Assembly: GCA_002297965.1 (NCBI GenBank)
Contig: DBLF01000093.1
Location: 5,279 to 18,041 of the forward strand
Reading direction: 5' to 3'
DNA from: Candidatus Segatella papionis
GTDB lineage: Bacteria > Bacteroidota > Bacteroidia > Bacteroidales > Bacteroidaceae
DNA length: 12,763 nucleotides
Position 1 is the first letter of the stretch. Every line of letters begins with the position of its first letter. The notes beneath the pieces are model-generated. The model was not told the origin of the DNA. It searched no databases and saw nothing but the letters and a program-made list of their open reading frames with translations. Of the stretch, positions 6,232-12,425 are shown in pieces. The position numbers were made by a program, and so were the translations under genes.

Positions 6232-7188
6232 TTAAAACAGAATCTTAGCGATTTGCTTCACGCTTTCCACCGCCGATACGGTGAAGAAGTGTACGTTGTT
6301 GTATCCGTGATTGAAGAGATCCTTCACCTGCTCTGAGGTCCATTCGATGCCAAGAGCCTTGGCATCGTCATCGTTTTTGCACTTCAATACCTCCTGTGCC
6401 AATGCCTCTGGAATATCGCAATGGAATGTCTTGGGCACCACGGTGAGCTGGCTCAACTTGGCGAATGGCTTCAATGCTGGGATGATAGGGATGGTGATGC
6501 CTGCCTGGCGAGCTTTTTCCACGAATTCATAGAATTTCTGGTTGTCGTAGAAAAGTTGAGTCACGGCGTATGATGCGCCGAGCTGTTGCTTTTCCAGCAA
6601 ATGTTGGATATCCATCTCCAGGTTTGGAGCCTCCTCGTGCTTCTCTGGATAGCAAGCCACTCCACAACAGAACTTTTCGCCTGGGTGCTTGATAGGTGTG
6701 CCGTCAACGAAGAAACCTTCGTTAAATTGGTTGATTTGCTTCAGCAGGTCGGTGGCATGTGCATATCCGTTAGGGGTAGGGGTAAATTGTCGGTCCTCCT
6801 TCGCCTTGTCTCCACGGAGCACAAGCACATTGCTGATGCCAAGAAATTGGAGGTCGAGCAACTCGTACTCGATGTCTTCCTTCGACGCACCACTGCAGAT
6901 GACGTGAGGAATCACCGGAATGTCATATTTGTTTTGGAGGGCGCCTGCGATGGCAACAGTGCCAGGGCGACGGCGCACACGCTGGCGAGTGAGAAGACCA
7001 TTTTCCAACTCCTTATAGATATATTCACTATGATGCGTAGTGATATTGATAAAACGAGGACCAAACTCCTTGAGGCTGTCGATGGTGCGGAAGAGAGCCG
7101 CCGTGCCATTGCCCTTGAGCGGTGGCAAAACCTCGAACGAAAAGCCTCGCTTGTCGCCCTCATTATGTAAGAATTCTGCTATGTTCAT
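6232..7188 (-). CDS. metF: 5,10-methylenetetrahydrofolate reductase
   Basis: MetF reduces methylene-THF to methyl-THF using FAD and NADH, supplying methyl groups for methionine synthesis in the cytoplasm. I start it at the ATG at 7188 (318 residues, MNIAEFLHNEGDKRGFSFEV), the usual family length. The frame is open 33 codons further up, but that part crosses the -7 box and does not look like MetF. Family residues visible: E19 in FSFEVLPP (E. coli E28), D127 in LRGDK (E. coli D120), Q211 in VTQLFYDN (E. coli Q183), plus the GVACYPEKHEEAPN segment at 176-189 and PIIPALKP. A perfect TATATTTG -7 box lies about 35-42 bases upstream, so the leader is short. No riboswitch-like fold was recognised in it. 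A 14-bp palindrome overlaps the start codon. The gene is divergent from the sugar symporter. Confidence 0.96.
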   Translation of the reverse strand: MNIAEFLHNEGDKRGFSFEVLPPLKGNGTAALFRTIDSLKEFGPRFINITTHHSEYIYKELENGLLTRQRVRRRPGTVAIAGALQNKYDIPVIPHVICSGASKEDIEYELLDLQFLGISNVLVLRGDKAKEDRQFTPTPNGYAHATDLLKQINQFNEGFFVDGTPIKHPGEKFCCGVACYPEKHEEAPNLEMDIQHLLEKQQLGASYAVTQLFYDNQKFYEFVEKARQAGITIPIIPALKPFAKLSQLTVVPKTFHCDIPEALAQEVLKCKNDDDAKALGIEWTSEQVKDLFNHGYNNVHFFTVSAVESVKQIAKILF

Positions 7189-7200
7189 ATTACGTAATAT
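7187..7200. promoter_or_regulatory. 14-bp perfect palindrome overlapping the metF start codon
   Basis: ATATTACGTAATAT is self-complementary and its first two bases are part of the metF ATG (7186-7188, minus strand). The half-site CGTAATAT (7193-7200) recurs at 7262-7269 in the same divergent region, on the other side of the metF -7 box. This arrangement suggests a dimeric regulator site, but no family can be assigned. Confidence 0.45.
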
Positions 7201-7222
7201 CTGTTTTCTCTTAATTTGGTTG

Positions 7223-7230
7223 CAAATATA
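7223..7230 (-). promoter_or_regulatory. metF promoter, -7 box
   Basis: The minus strand reads TATATTTG followed by CA, a perfect match to the Bacteroidota TAnnTTTG element. Transcription would start about 7 bases beyond the box, giving a leader of roughly 30 bases. The expected -33 position has no good TTTG, so this is a half-consensus promoter. Confidence 0.6.
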
Positions 7231-7294
7231 CAAAAAAAATGGGGGAAAAGTGCAGATTATGCGTAATATTTTAAAAGAATGGTGCATATTGTGC

Positions 7295-7309
7295 TGTTCT
7301 ATCAGAACA
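7295..7309. promoter_or_regulatory. TGTTCT-n3-AGAACA dyad before the sugar symporter
   Basis: TGTTCT (7295-7300), ATC, AGAACA (7304-7309) forms perfect 6-base arms around a 3-base spacer. It ends 27 bases before the symporter ATG, a position expected for an operator covering the promoter or start of transcription. No perfect TAnnTTTG box is present for the symporter; the nearest is TTAATTTG at 7211-7218 with one mismatch. A sugar-responsive repressor is a reasonable guess, not demonstrated. Confidence 0.45.
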
Positions 7310-7336
7310 AATCAATAAATTTAGACCTAAAGAATA

Positions 7337-8797
7337 ATGGAACAAAATCAAAGTGGCTCTAAAGCCTATCTTATCTCAATTGTGATGGTCGCCGTCTTGG
7401 GTGGTCTCCTCTTCGGTTACGATACCGCTGTGATATCGGGCGCCGAGAAGGGTTTGCAGGCATTCTTCAAGGGTGCCAAGGATTTCGAGTACACCGACTT
7501 CATGCATGGATTCACATCCTCCAGCGCGTTGATCGGTTGTATCATCGGTAGTTCACTTTCTGGTCTCTTCGCCAGCAAGTTTGGTCGCAAGCGCTCGCTT
7601 ATCTTCGCGGGCATCTGCTTCTTCCTCTCTGCCTGGGGCTCTATGGAGCCGGAGACTTATTGCTTGCCTCAGGGAAAGGCGGACTGGACACTGCTCGTGG
7701 TGTTCAATATCTATCGTGTGCTCGGTGGTATCGGTGTGGGTATGGCTTCCGCCATCTGCCCAATGTATATCGGCGAGGTGGCTCCTAGCAACATCCGAGG
7801 CATGCTCGTGAGCTGGAACCAGTTTGCCATCATCTTCGGTCAGCTGGTGGTTTACTTCGTCAACTTCATCATCATGGGCGAGCACGCCAATCCTATCTAC
7901 GATGCAGCAGGTGCCATTGCCAACTGGGCTGATGCCGAATGGACCATCGAGTCAGGCTGGCGCTATATGTTTGGCTCAGAGATGGTTCCTGCAGGTCTCT
8001 TCACTTTCCTCATCTGCTTCGTACCAGAGACTCCACGTTATCTCGTGATGGTGGGACAGGACGAGAAGGCGTATGGCATTCTCGCCAAGATTAACGGCTC
8101 TGAGAAGGCAAAGGAGATTATCCACGACATCAAGAACACCGTGACCGTGAAGACCGAGAAGCTCTTCTCTTACGGTTTCATGTGCATCTTCGTGGGCGTG
8201 ATGCTCTCTGTGTTCCAGCAGGCTGTGGGCATCAACGCCGTGCTCTACTATGCACCTCGCATCTTCCAGGACATGGGTATGGGCAACCCCATGGTTCAGA
8301 CCGTCATCATGGGTATCGTGAACATCTCGTTCACCTTGGTGGCTGTGTTCACCGTCGAGAAGTTGGGTCGCAAGCCTTTGCTTATTTGGGGTTCCATCGG
8401 TATGGCAGTCGGAGCTCTAGGTGTCGCCTTGACCTTCGGCAATGCCGCCTTGAGTACCGTTACGATGGTTAGCATCATGGTGTATAGTGCCAGCTTCATG
8501 TTCTCTTGGGGACCTATCGCATGGGTGCTTATCGCCGAACTCTTCCCAAACACCATCCGTGGTGCAGCTGTTGCCATCGCCGTTGCCTTCCAGTGGATAT
8601 TCAATTTCATTGTAAGTTCCACCTTCGTGCCGATGTTCAACATGCACCTTTCCCAGGGCGATGACTTCGGTCATTGGTTCACTTACGGACTCTACGGAGC
8701 CATCTGTGTCATTGCCGCCATCTTCGTGTGGAAGCTCGTGCCAGAGACCAAGGGCAAGAGCTTGGAGGATATGAGCAAGCTTTGGAGGAAAGAATAA
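7337..8797 (+). CDS. xylE: D-xylose-type sugar:H+ symporter, MFS
   Basis: A 486-residue, 12-helix major facilitator of the sugar porter family, importing a sugar with a proton across the inner membrane. It aligns through most of its length with E. coli XylE. Corresponding residues, aligned by eye: D29 in GYDTAVISG (proton-coupling D27), Q169 in NQFAIIFGQ (Q168), Q294/Q295 and N300 in FQQAVGINAVLYY (Q288/Q289/N294), W396 in WGPIAWVLIAE (W392), and Q419-W420 (Q415/W416). Sugar-porter signatures GRKR (83-86), PETPRYL (230-236), GRKP (344-347) and VPETKGKS near the C-terminus are also present. Because the sugar-contacting residues match XylE, xylose is the best substrate guess; glucose or another hexose remains possible. 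It is monocistronic, with a dyad upstream and a bidirectional terminator downstream. No xylose catabolic genes are nearby. Confidence 0.92.
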   Translation: MEQNQSGSKAYLISIVMVAVLGGLLFGYDTAVISGAEKGLQAFFKGAKDFEYTDFMHGFTSSSALIGCIIGSSLSGLFASKFGRKRSLIFAGICFFLSAWGSMEPETYCLPQGKADWTLLVVFNIYRVLGGIGVGMASAICPMYIGEVAPSNIRGMLVSWNQFAIIFGQLVVYFVNFIIMGEHANPIYDAAGAIANWADAEWTIESGWRYMFGSEMVPAGLFTFLICFVPETPRYLVMVGQDEKAYGILAKINGSEKAKEIIHDIKNTVTVKTEKLFSYGFMCIFVGVMLSVFQQAVGINAVLYYAPRIFQDMGMGNPMVQTVIMGIVNISFTLVAVFTVEKLGRKPLLIWGSIGMAVGALGVALTFGNAALSTVTMVSIMVYSASFMFSWGPIAWVLIAELFPNTIRGAAVAIAVAFQWIFNFIVSSTFVPMFNMHLSQGDDFGHWFTYGLYGAICVIAAIFVWKLVPETKGKSLEDMSKLWRKE

Positions 8798-8820
8798 AAG
8801 CTTTTGGAGAAAAGAATAAA
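8777..8820 (+). repeat. Imperfect tandem duplication across the xylE stop codon
   Basis: AAGCTTTGGAGGAAAGAATAAA (two halves: AAGCTTTGGAG, GAAAGAATAAA) at 8777-8798 is followed at once by a 23-base copy with one inserted T and one G-to-A change (8798-8820). The first copy encodes the last residues KLWRKE and the TAA; the second is out of frame. It looks like a duplication of the gene end. Confidence 0.7.
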
Positions 8821-8865
8821 TAGTATTGAAAAGGAAAACTGAGGCTTGAAAGAAAGCATAAAAAT

Positions 8866-8900
8866 AGGCGCGGTGGTCGAGACTGACCATCGCGCCTTTT
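8866..8900. terminator. Bidirectional terminator between convergent xylE and the lipoprotein gene
   Basis: GGCGCGGTGGTC (8867-8878) pairs with GACCATCGCGCC (8885-8896) with one G-U pair and a 6-base loop. T8897-8900 follow on the plus strand and a T-rich stretch (complement of 8858-8866) follows on the minus strand. Confidence 0.88.
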
Positions 8901-8987
8901 ATGTAGTTTTCACACTGAGTGATAAATTCAGAGCATATATTTGTAAGTTGTTTGTATATAAAAGAGTATTAACTTATGTTCTGTTTT

Positions 8988-9608
8988 TTAAAGGGCAAAG
9001 CGCAAGAACATCACGTATGGTGTGCTTCCGTAAGAGCCAACCTGTGTCTTGAGCACATCGCTCATCTGCTCTGTGCCGTTGTAGATGGCGCCAGGGGTGA
9101 GATACATCAAGAAGTGCTTGTTGTCTTGTGCGATGCCTGCCATAGAATAGTTGGAGTAACCACCATAGAAAGCCAGTGTATATTTGTTGCCTGTCTCGTC
9201 GCTGAAAGTAACATTCTGTGTGAGTGTGTAGAAGAATGGAGTGGTAGAACTCATGCAATAGAGCTTGCCTGTAAGAGTCTGGTTAGGCAATTCCTTGATG
9301 AGGTTGCTGAGTTTCTCGTTCTTTACATATTTGGCCAAGAGGTTTACAGGGAAGTTGGCGATTCGATATGTACTATCAGCTGGTGTGATGGTGATGGTAG
9401 TCTCGATGCTATCCTTGTTAATGTTGTTCTTTGCGTCCTCTGGGAAGAGAATGCCGCAGTTGCGAGAGCCAGCAACCTTCTGCATCATTGCGTATGATTC
9501 CAGCTGAGTTGGCAACTGGGTGCCATTGTCGCTGGATGAGTTACAAGACGTGAAAGACATAGCTGCCAGAAGTACAGCCAAAATTGAGAATAGTTTGATT
9601 TTCTTCAT
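8988..9608 (-). CDS. Lipoprotein of unknown function (possibly DUF4840)
   Basis: A 206-residue protein. The first 22 residues (MKKIKLFSILAVLLAAMSFT, then SC) are a lipoprotein signal peptide with lipobox FTSC, so C22 would be lipidated. The mature protein begins with a Ser/Asn-rich linker (NSSSDNGTQLPTQLE) and is then mostly predicted beta-strand, with conserved-looking patches NCGILFPED (50-58), FPVNLLAKYVKN (86-97), YTLAFYGGYSNYSMAG (143-158) and PGAIYNGTEQMSDVL (172-186). The length, signal and general pattern recall the DUF4840 family of Bacteroidales lipoproteins, but I cannot confirm that without a profile search. Envelope location is well supported; no function can be proposed. It is monocistronic, with an A-rich, unstructured leader (complement of 9609-9650) and no clear TAnnTTTG box. 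Confidence 0.85.
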   Translation of the reverse strand: MKKIKLFSILAVLLAAMSFTSCNSSSDNGTQLPTQLESYAMMQKVAGSRNCGILFPEDAKNNINKDSIETTITITPADSTYRIANFPVNLLAKYVKNEKLSNLIKELPNQTLTGKLYCMSSTTPFFYTLTQNVTFSDETGNKYTLAFYGGYSNYSMAGIAQDNKHFLMYLTPGAIYNGTEQMSDVLKTQVGSYGSTPYVMFLRFAL

Positions 9609-9781
9609 TGTTTGTAATTTTATTTTTATTTTTTTTCTTGTTGTTGTTTGTTTATCGAATGGAATCCGTCCTCAACGGGCAGGTTTCTTTACATATTTAA
9701 AACGCAAAGGGAATGAAAACTTGCATTGTTTTTAGTTAATTCCTGTTAAGAATGTGGTTTTTCCTCCAAAGGGGAGTTGAG

Positions 9782-9855
9782 TCGGGGCTACTGGACTCGA
9801 ACCAGCGACCTCACGCCCCCCAGACGCGTGCGCTAACCTACTGCGCTAAGCCCCG
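9782..9855 (-). tRNA. tRNA-Pro (anticodon GGG)
   Basis: The minus strand folds as a complete cloverleaf of 74 bases: acceptor CGGGGCT/AGCCCCG, D-arm GCGC/GCGC, anticodon stem CGCGT/GCGTG with two G-U pairs, loop CTGGGGG giving anticodon GGG, T-arm GCTGG-TTCGAGT-CCAGT, discriminator A. The 3' CCA is not encoded. It reads codon CCC (and CCU by wobble). Confidence 0.96.
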
Positions 9856-9872
9856 TTGCTTAAAAAGCGGTG

Positions 9873-9904
9873 CAAAGATAGTCTTTTATTTTGGAATATC
9901 CAAG
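9873..9904 (-). promoter_or_regulatory. tRNA-Pro promoter
   Basis: On the minus strand CTTG (9904-9901) is followed after exactly 20 bases by TATCTTTG (9880-9873). The -7 box is a perfect TAnnTTTG match and the -33 box differs by one base from TTTG. The tRNA begins 17 bases further on. Confidence 0.8.
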
Positions 9905-9944
9905 AAAATTGGCATGAATATTCTTTCTTCTCGCATAAAAGTGC

Positions 9945-9952
9945 TACTTTTG
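9945..9952 (+). promoter_or_regulatory. Nuclease gene promoter, -7 box
   Basis: TACTTTTG followed by CAG matches TAnnTTTG perfectly. It lies 46 bases before the ATG at 9999, implying a leader of about 40 bases. The -33 position (TTCT, 20 bases upstream) is poor. It faces away from the tRNA-Pro promoter, so the two form a divergent pair. Confidence 0.55.
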
Positions 9953-9998
9953 CAGAAACTTGGAAAGCAAATGATATAAAAGTTTAAACATAGTGGAT

Positions 9999-10841
9999 AT
10001 GAAAAAGAATGTAGGAACATTGAAAATGTGGTTGGTGGCTTTGGGCTTTGCCCTGGCTTCTGCAGGTCTGTCTTCTTATATGGGGCAATCGTCTTTTTAT
10101 AATAAGGGGCAATCATCTTTTTACAAGGGGCAATCGTCTTCTGCTAGTGCAAAAGATAATGTCCAAGGTCTGGAACTCCCTGTTACTAAAAGCAAGCTCT
10201 CGCAGACCATCAAACGTCGCACTGCTTATACCGTTTCTTATAATCACAACAACCGTGAGCCCAACTGGGTGGCTTGGGTATTGACACGCGACCATGCTTC
10301 GGGCAAGTTACCTCGTGGCGATTTCCAGGACGATATGGACATGCCTTCGCCTAAGGGAACCAAGGCGGATTATTATAACAGCGGTTTCGACCGTGGTCAC
10401 ATGTGTCCTGCTGGTGATAACAAGTGGAGTCAGAAAGCGATGGACGAATGTTTCTTGATGACCAATATGTGTCCTCAGACTCATAGCCTGAATGCTGGCA
10501 TTTGGAATAGCATCGAGCAGCAGTGTCGTACTTGGGCTAAGAAGTATGGCAAGGTTTATATCGTGTGTGGTCCTATCTATCTCAACAAGCAACATCGCAA
10601 GTTGGGCAAGAACAAGGTGGTGGTGCCAGATGCCTTCTTCAAGGTCGTTTTGCGCACGGGTAAGAATCCACAAGCCATCGGTTTCATTTGTAGGAACCAG
10701 TCGGAGAAAGGTCTGCAGAAGAAGAACTTTGTCAACTCGGTGGATGAGGTAGAACGAATCACGGGGTATGATTTCTTCTCGAAGTTGCCTGATAATGTAG
10801 AAAAGAAGGTGGAGGCTAAGGCTGACTTGAGCCAGTGGTAA
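9999..10841 (+). CDS. Secreted DNA/RNA non-specific endonuclease (DRGH/NUC family)
   Basis: A 280-residue beta-beta-alpha-metal nuclease that cleaves DNA and RNA without sequence preference. The ATG at 9999 is preferred to the GTG two codons upstream (9993). Residues 1-25 form a signal peptide (KK, then a hydrophobic stretch ending ALASAG), so the enzyme is exported to the periplasm or beyond. A linker holding GQSSFYNK, GQSSFYK and GQSS follows. Catalytic-site residues align with Serratia nuclease: D131-R-G-H134 (general base H134; Serratia H89), N156 in TNMCPQ (N110), N165 in LNAGIW (metal-binding N119) and E173 (E127), with matching spacings of 9 and 8 residues. RGDFQDD and the GFDRGHMCPAGDNKW block are typical of the family. 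Likely roles are nucleic-acid scavenging or turnover of extracellular DNA. No immunity or inhibitor gene is adjacent. Confidence 0.94.
   Translation: MKKNVGTLKMWLVALGFALASAGLSSYMGQSSFYNKGQSSFYKGQSSSASAKDNVQGLELPVTKSKLSQTIKRRTAYTVSYNHNNREPNWVAWVLTRDHASGKLPRGDFQDDMDMPSPKGTKADYYNSGFDRGHMCPAGDNKWSQKAMDECFLMTNMCPQTHSLNAGIWNSIEQQCRTWAKKYGKVYIVCGPIYLNKQHRKLGKNKVVVPDAFFKVVLRTGKNPQAIGFICRNQSEKGLQKKNFVNSVDEVERITGYDFFSKLPDNVEKKVEAKADLSQW
10082..10140 (+). repeat. Triplicated GGGGCAATC(G/A)TCTT in the nuclease linker
   Basis: Copies begin at 10082, 10106 and 10127 (24- and 21-base steps, both in frame) and encode GQSSFYNK, GQSSFYK and GQSS. They lie directly after the signal peptide and before the catalytic domain, so copy number would change only linker length. 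Confidence 0.85.
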
Positions 10842-10852
10842 AGAATGAGAAG

Positions 10853-10914
10853 CTCTTGTGTCTATCTAAATCCTCTAGTATCTATCTTGATTACTCTAGT
10901 ATCTATCTAGAACA
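10853..10914. repeat. Three 20-21-bp repeats downstream of the nuclease gene
   Basis: CTCTTGTGTCTATCT (10853), CTCTAGTATCTATCT (10873) and CTCTAGTATCTATCT (10894) head units of 20, 21 and 21 bases. The last two 15-base cores are identical and the first differs at two positions. The array starts 11 bases after the nuclease stop and ends 14 bases before its terminator, so it is transcribed as 3' UTR. Confidence 0.8.
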
Positions 10915-10928
10915 TTCAATTGCATATT

Positions 10929-10965
10929 AAAAGTTATGTTCAAAAGTTTTGAACATAACTTTTTC
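10929..10965 (+). terminator. Terminator after the nuclease gene
   Basis: AAAAGTTATGTTCAAAA (10929-10945) and 10947-10963 are perfect 17-base complements separated by one G, so the transcript folds into a long hairpin with a tight loop. It ends in T10960-10964. The symmetry and the A-run on the other side allow action in both directions. Confidence 0.85.
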
Positions 10966-11064
10966 CTAGCAGAAAAGATCATTTCTTCAGCATAAAAGCA
11001 TTTCTTTTGATGGTAAGAGTCATTTGCATATTAAGGTGTGGAGGAATGAAAGTATGTGAAAACG

Positions 11065-11101
11065 AAAAAAGGACTCTCCACAAGAGTGGAAAGTCCTTTT
11101 T
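11065..11101 (-). terminator. Terminator of tRNA-Lys
   Basis: On the minus strand GGACTTTCCAC pairs with GTGGAGAGTCC (one G-U) around a TCTT loop, followed by six Ts (complement of 11065-11070). The same position is a C-A mismatch on the plus strand, so the hairpin is best suited to the tRNA direction. Confidence 0.85.
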
Positions 11102-11112
11102 CTGAGATCCTG

Positions 11113-11185
11113 TGACTCGCATGGGGCTCGAACCCATGACCCCAACATTAAAAGTGTTGTGCTCTACCAGCTGAGCTAGCGAGTC
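11113..11185 (-). tRNA. tRNA-Lys (anticodon TTT)
   Basis: A 73-base cloverleaf on the minus strand: acceptor GACTCGC/GCGAGTC, D-arm GCTC/GAGC, anticodon arm CAACA-CTTTTAA-TGTTG giving TTT, variable GGGTC, T-arm ATGGG-TTCGAGC-CCCAT, discriminator A. All stems pair perfectly. CCA is not encoded. It reads AAA and AAG. Promoter and terminator are both identifiable, so it is an independent unit. Confidence 0.97.
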
Positions 11186-11217
11186 CAATCCCAAACTTTA
11201 TGTTTCAAAAGCGAGTG

Positions 11218-11249
11218 CAAAGATACGGCAAAAAAATGATATAACCAAA
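11218..11249 (-). promoter_or_regulatory. tRNA-Lys promoter, full consensus
   Basis: On the minus strand TTTG (11249-11246), 20 bases, then TATCTTTG (11225-11218): both boxes match the Bacteroidota sigma-factor consensus exactly. The spacing is the same as for tRNA-Pro. The -33 box lies 18 bases past the AI-2E permease stop codon. Confidence 0.88.
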
Positions 11250-11267
11250 TATTTTGCTTTTTTTTTG

Positions 11268-12404
11268 CTAATTTTCTTCGTTTTTGTTTGTTTTTTGCGC
11301 TGTTGTAGGGCTTTCAGCCTCTAATTCCTCATCAAATTGGGGTTTCTCCTTCGTAACATATCTTTGCCAATAGGCAATGAGAAGGGTGGTGAGAGGCAGT
11401 GCCACAATCAAGCCGATAAAGCCCAATAAAGCTCCCCATATCGAGAGACTCAGGAGCAGGATGGCTGGGTTCAATCCCATCGCCTTGCCCATAATCTTTG
11501 GGGTAACTACCATATCTGTAATTATCTGAACCACACAGAACACCAACACGGCTAGTCCGAAGACCACCCAGAAGTTCTGCCCAGTGTCTGCTGCTTTCAG
11601 CATCGCCAGGAAGGCTGTAGGGATGAGCGCAAAGGTGTGCAAGTATGGCACCAAGTCCATGATGCCTATCAAGATGCCCAAGCCTATTGCCATCGGGAAG
11701 CCGATGATGGTGAAGCCGATGCAGAACATAATGCCCATGCAGAGTGCCACCATTCCTTGACCACGGATGTAATTGTTGAGCTCTCGCTCCACATCCTTCA
11801 TCAGCGCATGCCAGAACGGACGGTTCTTCTTGGGGAAGATGCGCACCCAGTTGGCAGTCAGCGTCTCGTAGTCGAGCAGGATGAAGAACATATATAATAA
11901 GGTAATCATTGATGCGACGATGCTCATCAGCACTGTTGCGGTCTGGCTTACCACGGAGAATACCTTCGGCATCGTGGTCTTGATGGCATCGCTGAAATCC
12001 TTGCTCTTCAAGAAGTGCTCCACTTGGTCTTGGTTGGCTTGCAGCCATTCCTTGATGAGAGCCGTGAGGTTGTTGGTGTGAGTGGTTTGGTGGAGCCATC
12101 TAGTCAAGACATCACCCAACTTGTCGAATTGGTCGATCATCGGTGGGATGATGAGCCAGACTACTCCCGTCACCACGGCTATCGCCGCTCCCATTGCCAG
12201 GAGGATGGAGAGCGCGCGCACCTTGATGTGTAGCTTGTTTTCTATGAACTTGACCACTGGGTAGAGCAGATAGGCAAAAAACCATGCGATGAAGAATGGC
12301 AAGAGCACCTCGCTCAGATAATTGGTGATGTAGAGCACCGCAAAGACGATGAGGACAATGCCTGCCCATCGTATGAACTTATCAAATGTAATCTCCTTTG
12401 GCAT
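11268..12404 (-). CDS. AI-2E family membrane permease
   Basis: A 378-residue integral membrane protein of the AI-2E transporter family (PF01594). The layout fits the family: two N-terminal helices (about 12-48), a third at 63-89, a soluble helical stretch (90-148), then membrane segments at about 150-177, 214-235, 236-268, 277-300 and 311-347. Family-type patches are visible at LVPYLHTFALIP (251-262), PKIMGKAMGLNP (302-313) and GFIGLIVALPLTTLL (328-342). The last 30 residues are hydrophilic and acidic (EELEAESPTTAQ). Members of this family have been linked to autoinducer-2 export, Na+/H+ exchange and other efflux, so the substrate cannot be called here. The gene starts 21 bases after tdk with a clear AGGAG, suggesting one transcript. 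The stop is TAG. Confidence 0.92.
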   Translation of the reverse strand: MPKEITFDKFIRWAGIVLIVFAVLYITNYLSEVLLPFFIAWFFAYLLYPVVKFIENKLHIKVRALSILLAMGAAIAVVTGVVWLIIPPMIDQFDKLGDVLTRWLHQTTHTNNLTALIKEWLQANQDQVEHFLKSKDFSDAIKTTMPKVFSVVSQTATVLMSIVASMITLLYMFFILLDYETLTANWVRIFPKKNRPFWHALMKDVERELNNYIRGQGMVALCMGIMFCIGFTIIGFPMAIGLGILIGIMDLVPYLHTFALIPTAFLAMLKAADTGQNFWVVFGLAVLVFCVVQIITDMVVTPKIMGKAMGLNPAILLLSLSIWGALLGFIGLIVALPLTTLLIAYWQRYVTKEKPQFDEELEAESPTTAQKTNKNEEN

Positions 12405-12416
12405 ATTTGTTCTCCT
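12405..12416 (-). promoter_or_regulatory. Shine-Dalgarno sequence of the AI-2E permease
   Basis: AGGAG (complement of 12412-12416) lies 7 bases before the ATG at 12404. Good Shine-Dalgarno motifs are uncommon in this window, which supports this start and independent initiation after tdk. Confidence 0.6.
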
Positions 12417-12425
12417 TTCGGGATT

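Noticed and set aside
7189..7287. N-terminal extension of metF by 33 residues
   Set aside because: The extension overlaps the -7 box and palindrome, is unlike MetF N-termini, and the ATG at 7188 gives the normal family length.
8936..8943. TATATTTG on the plus strand facing into the lipoprotein gene
   Set aside because: It matches the -7 consensus, but has no -33 box and no gene downstream on that strand. It would only give antisense RNA, and AT-rich gaps produce such matches by chance.
9655..9690. CCGT-CCTCA-ACGG mini-hairpin upstream of the lipoprotein gene
   Set aside because: A four-base-pair stem is too short to separate from chance.
9752..9979. Plus-strand frame containing GLLDSNQRPHAPQTRAL
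   Set aside because: Translation of the antisense of tRNA-Pro, a common false protein in databases.
9782..11185. Nuclease gene between two tRNA genes as an integrated element
   Set aside because: No integrase, no repeated tRNA 3' end and no mobility gene is present. The nuclease has its own promoter and terminator and ordinary codon use.
10979..11194. Minus-strand frame across the tRNA-Lys region (SLAQLVEHNTFNVGVMGSSP)
   Set aside because: This is the familiar false translation of a tRNA gene; the cloverleaf explains the sequence.
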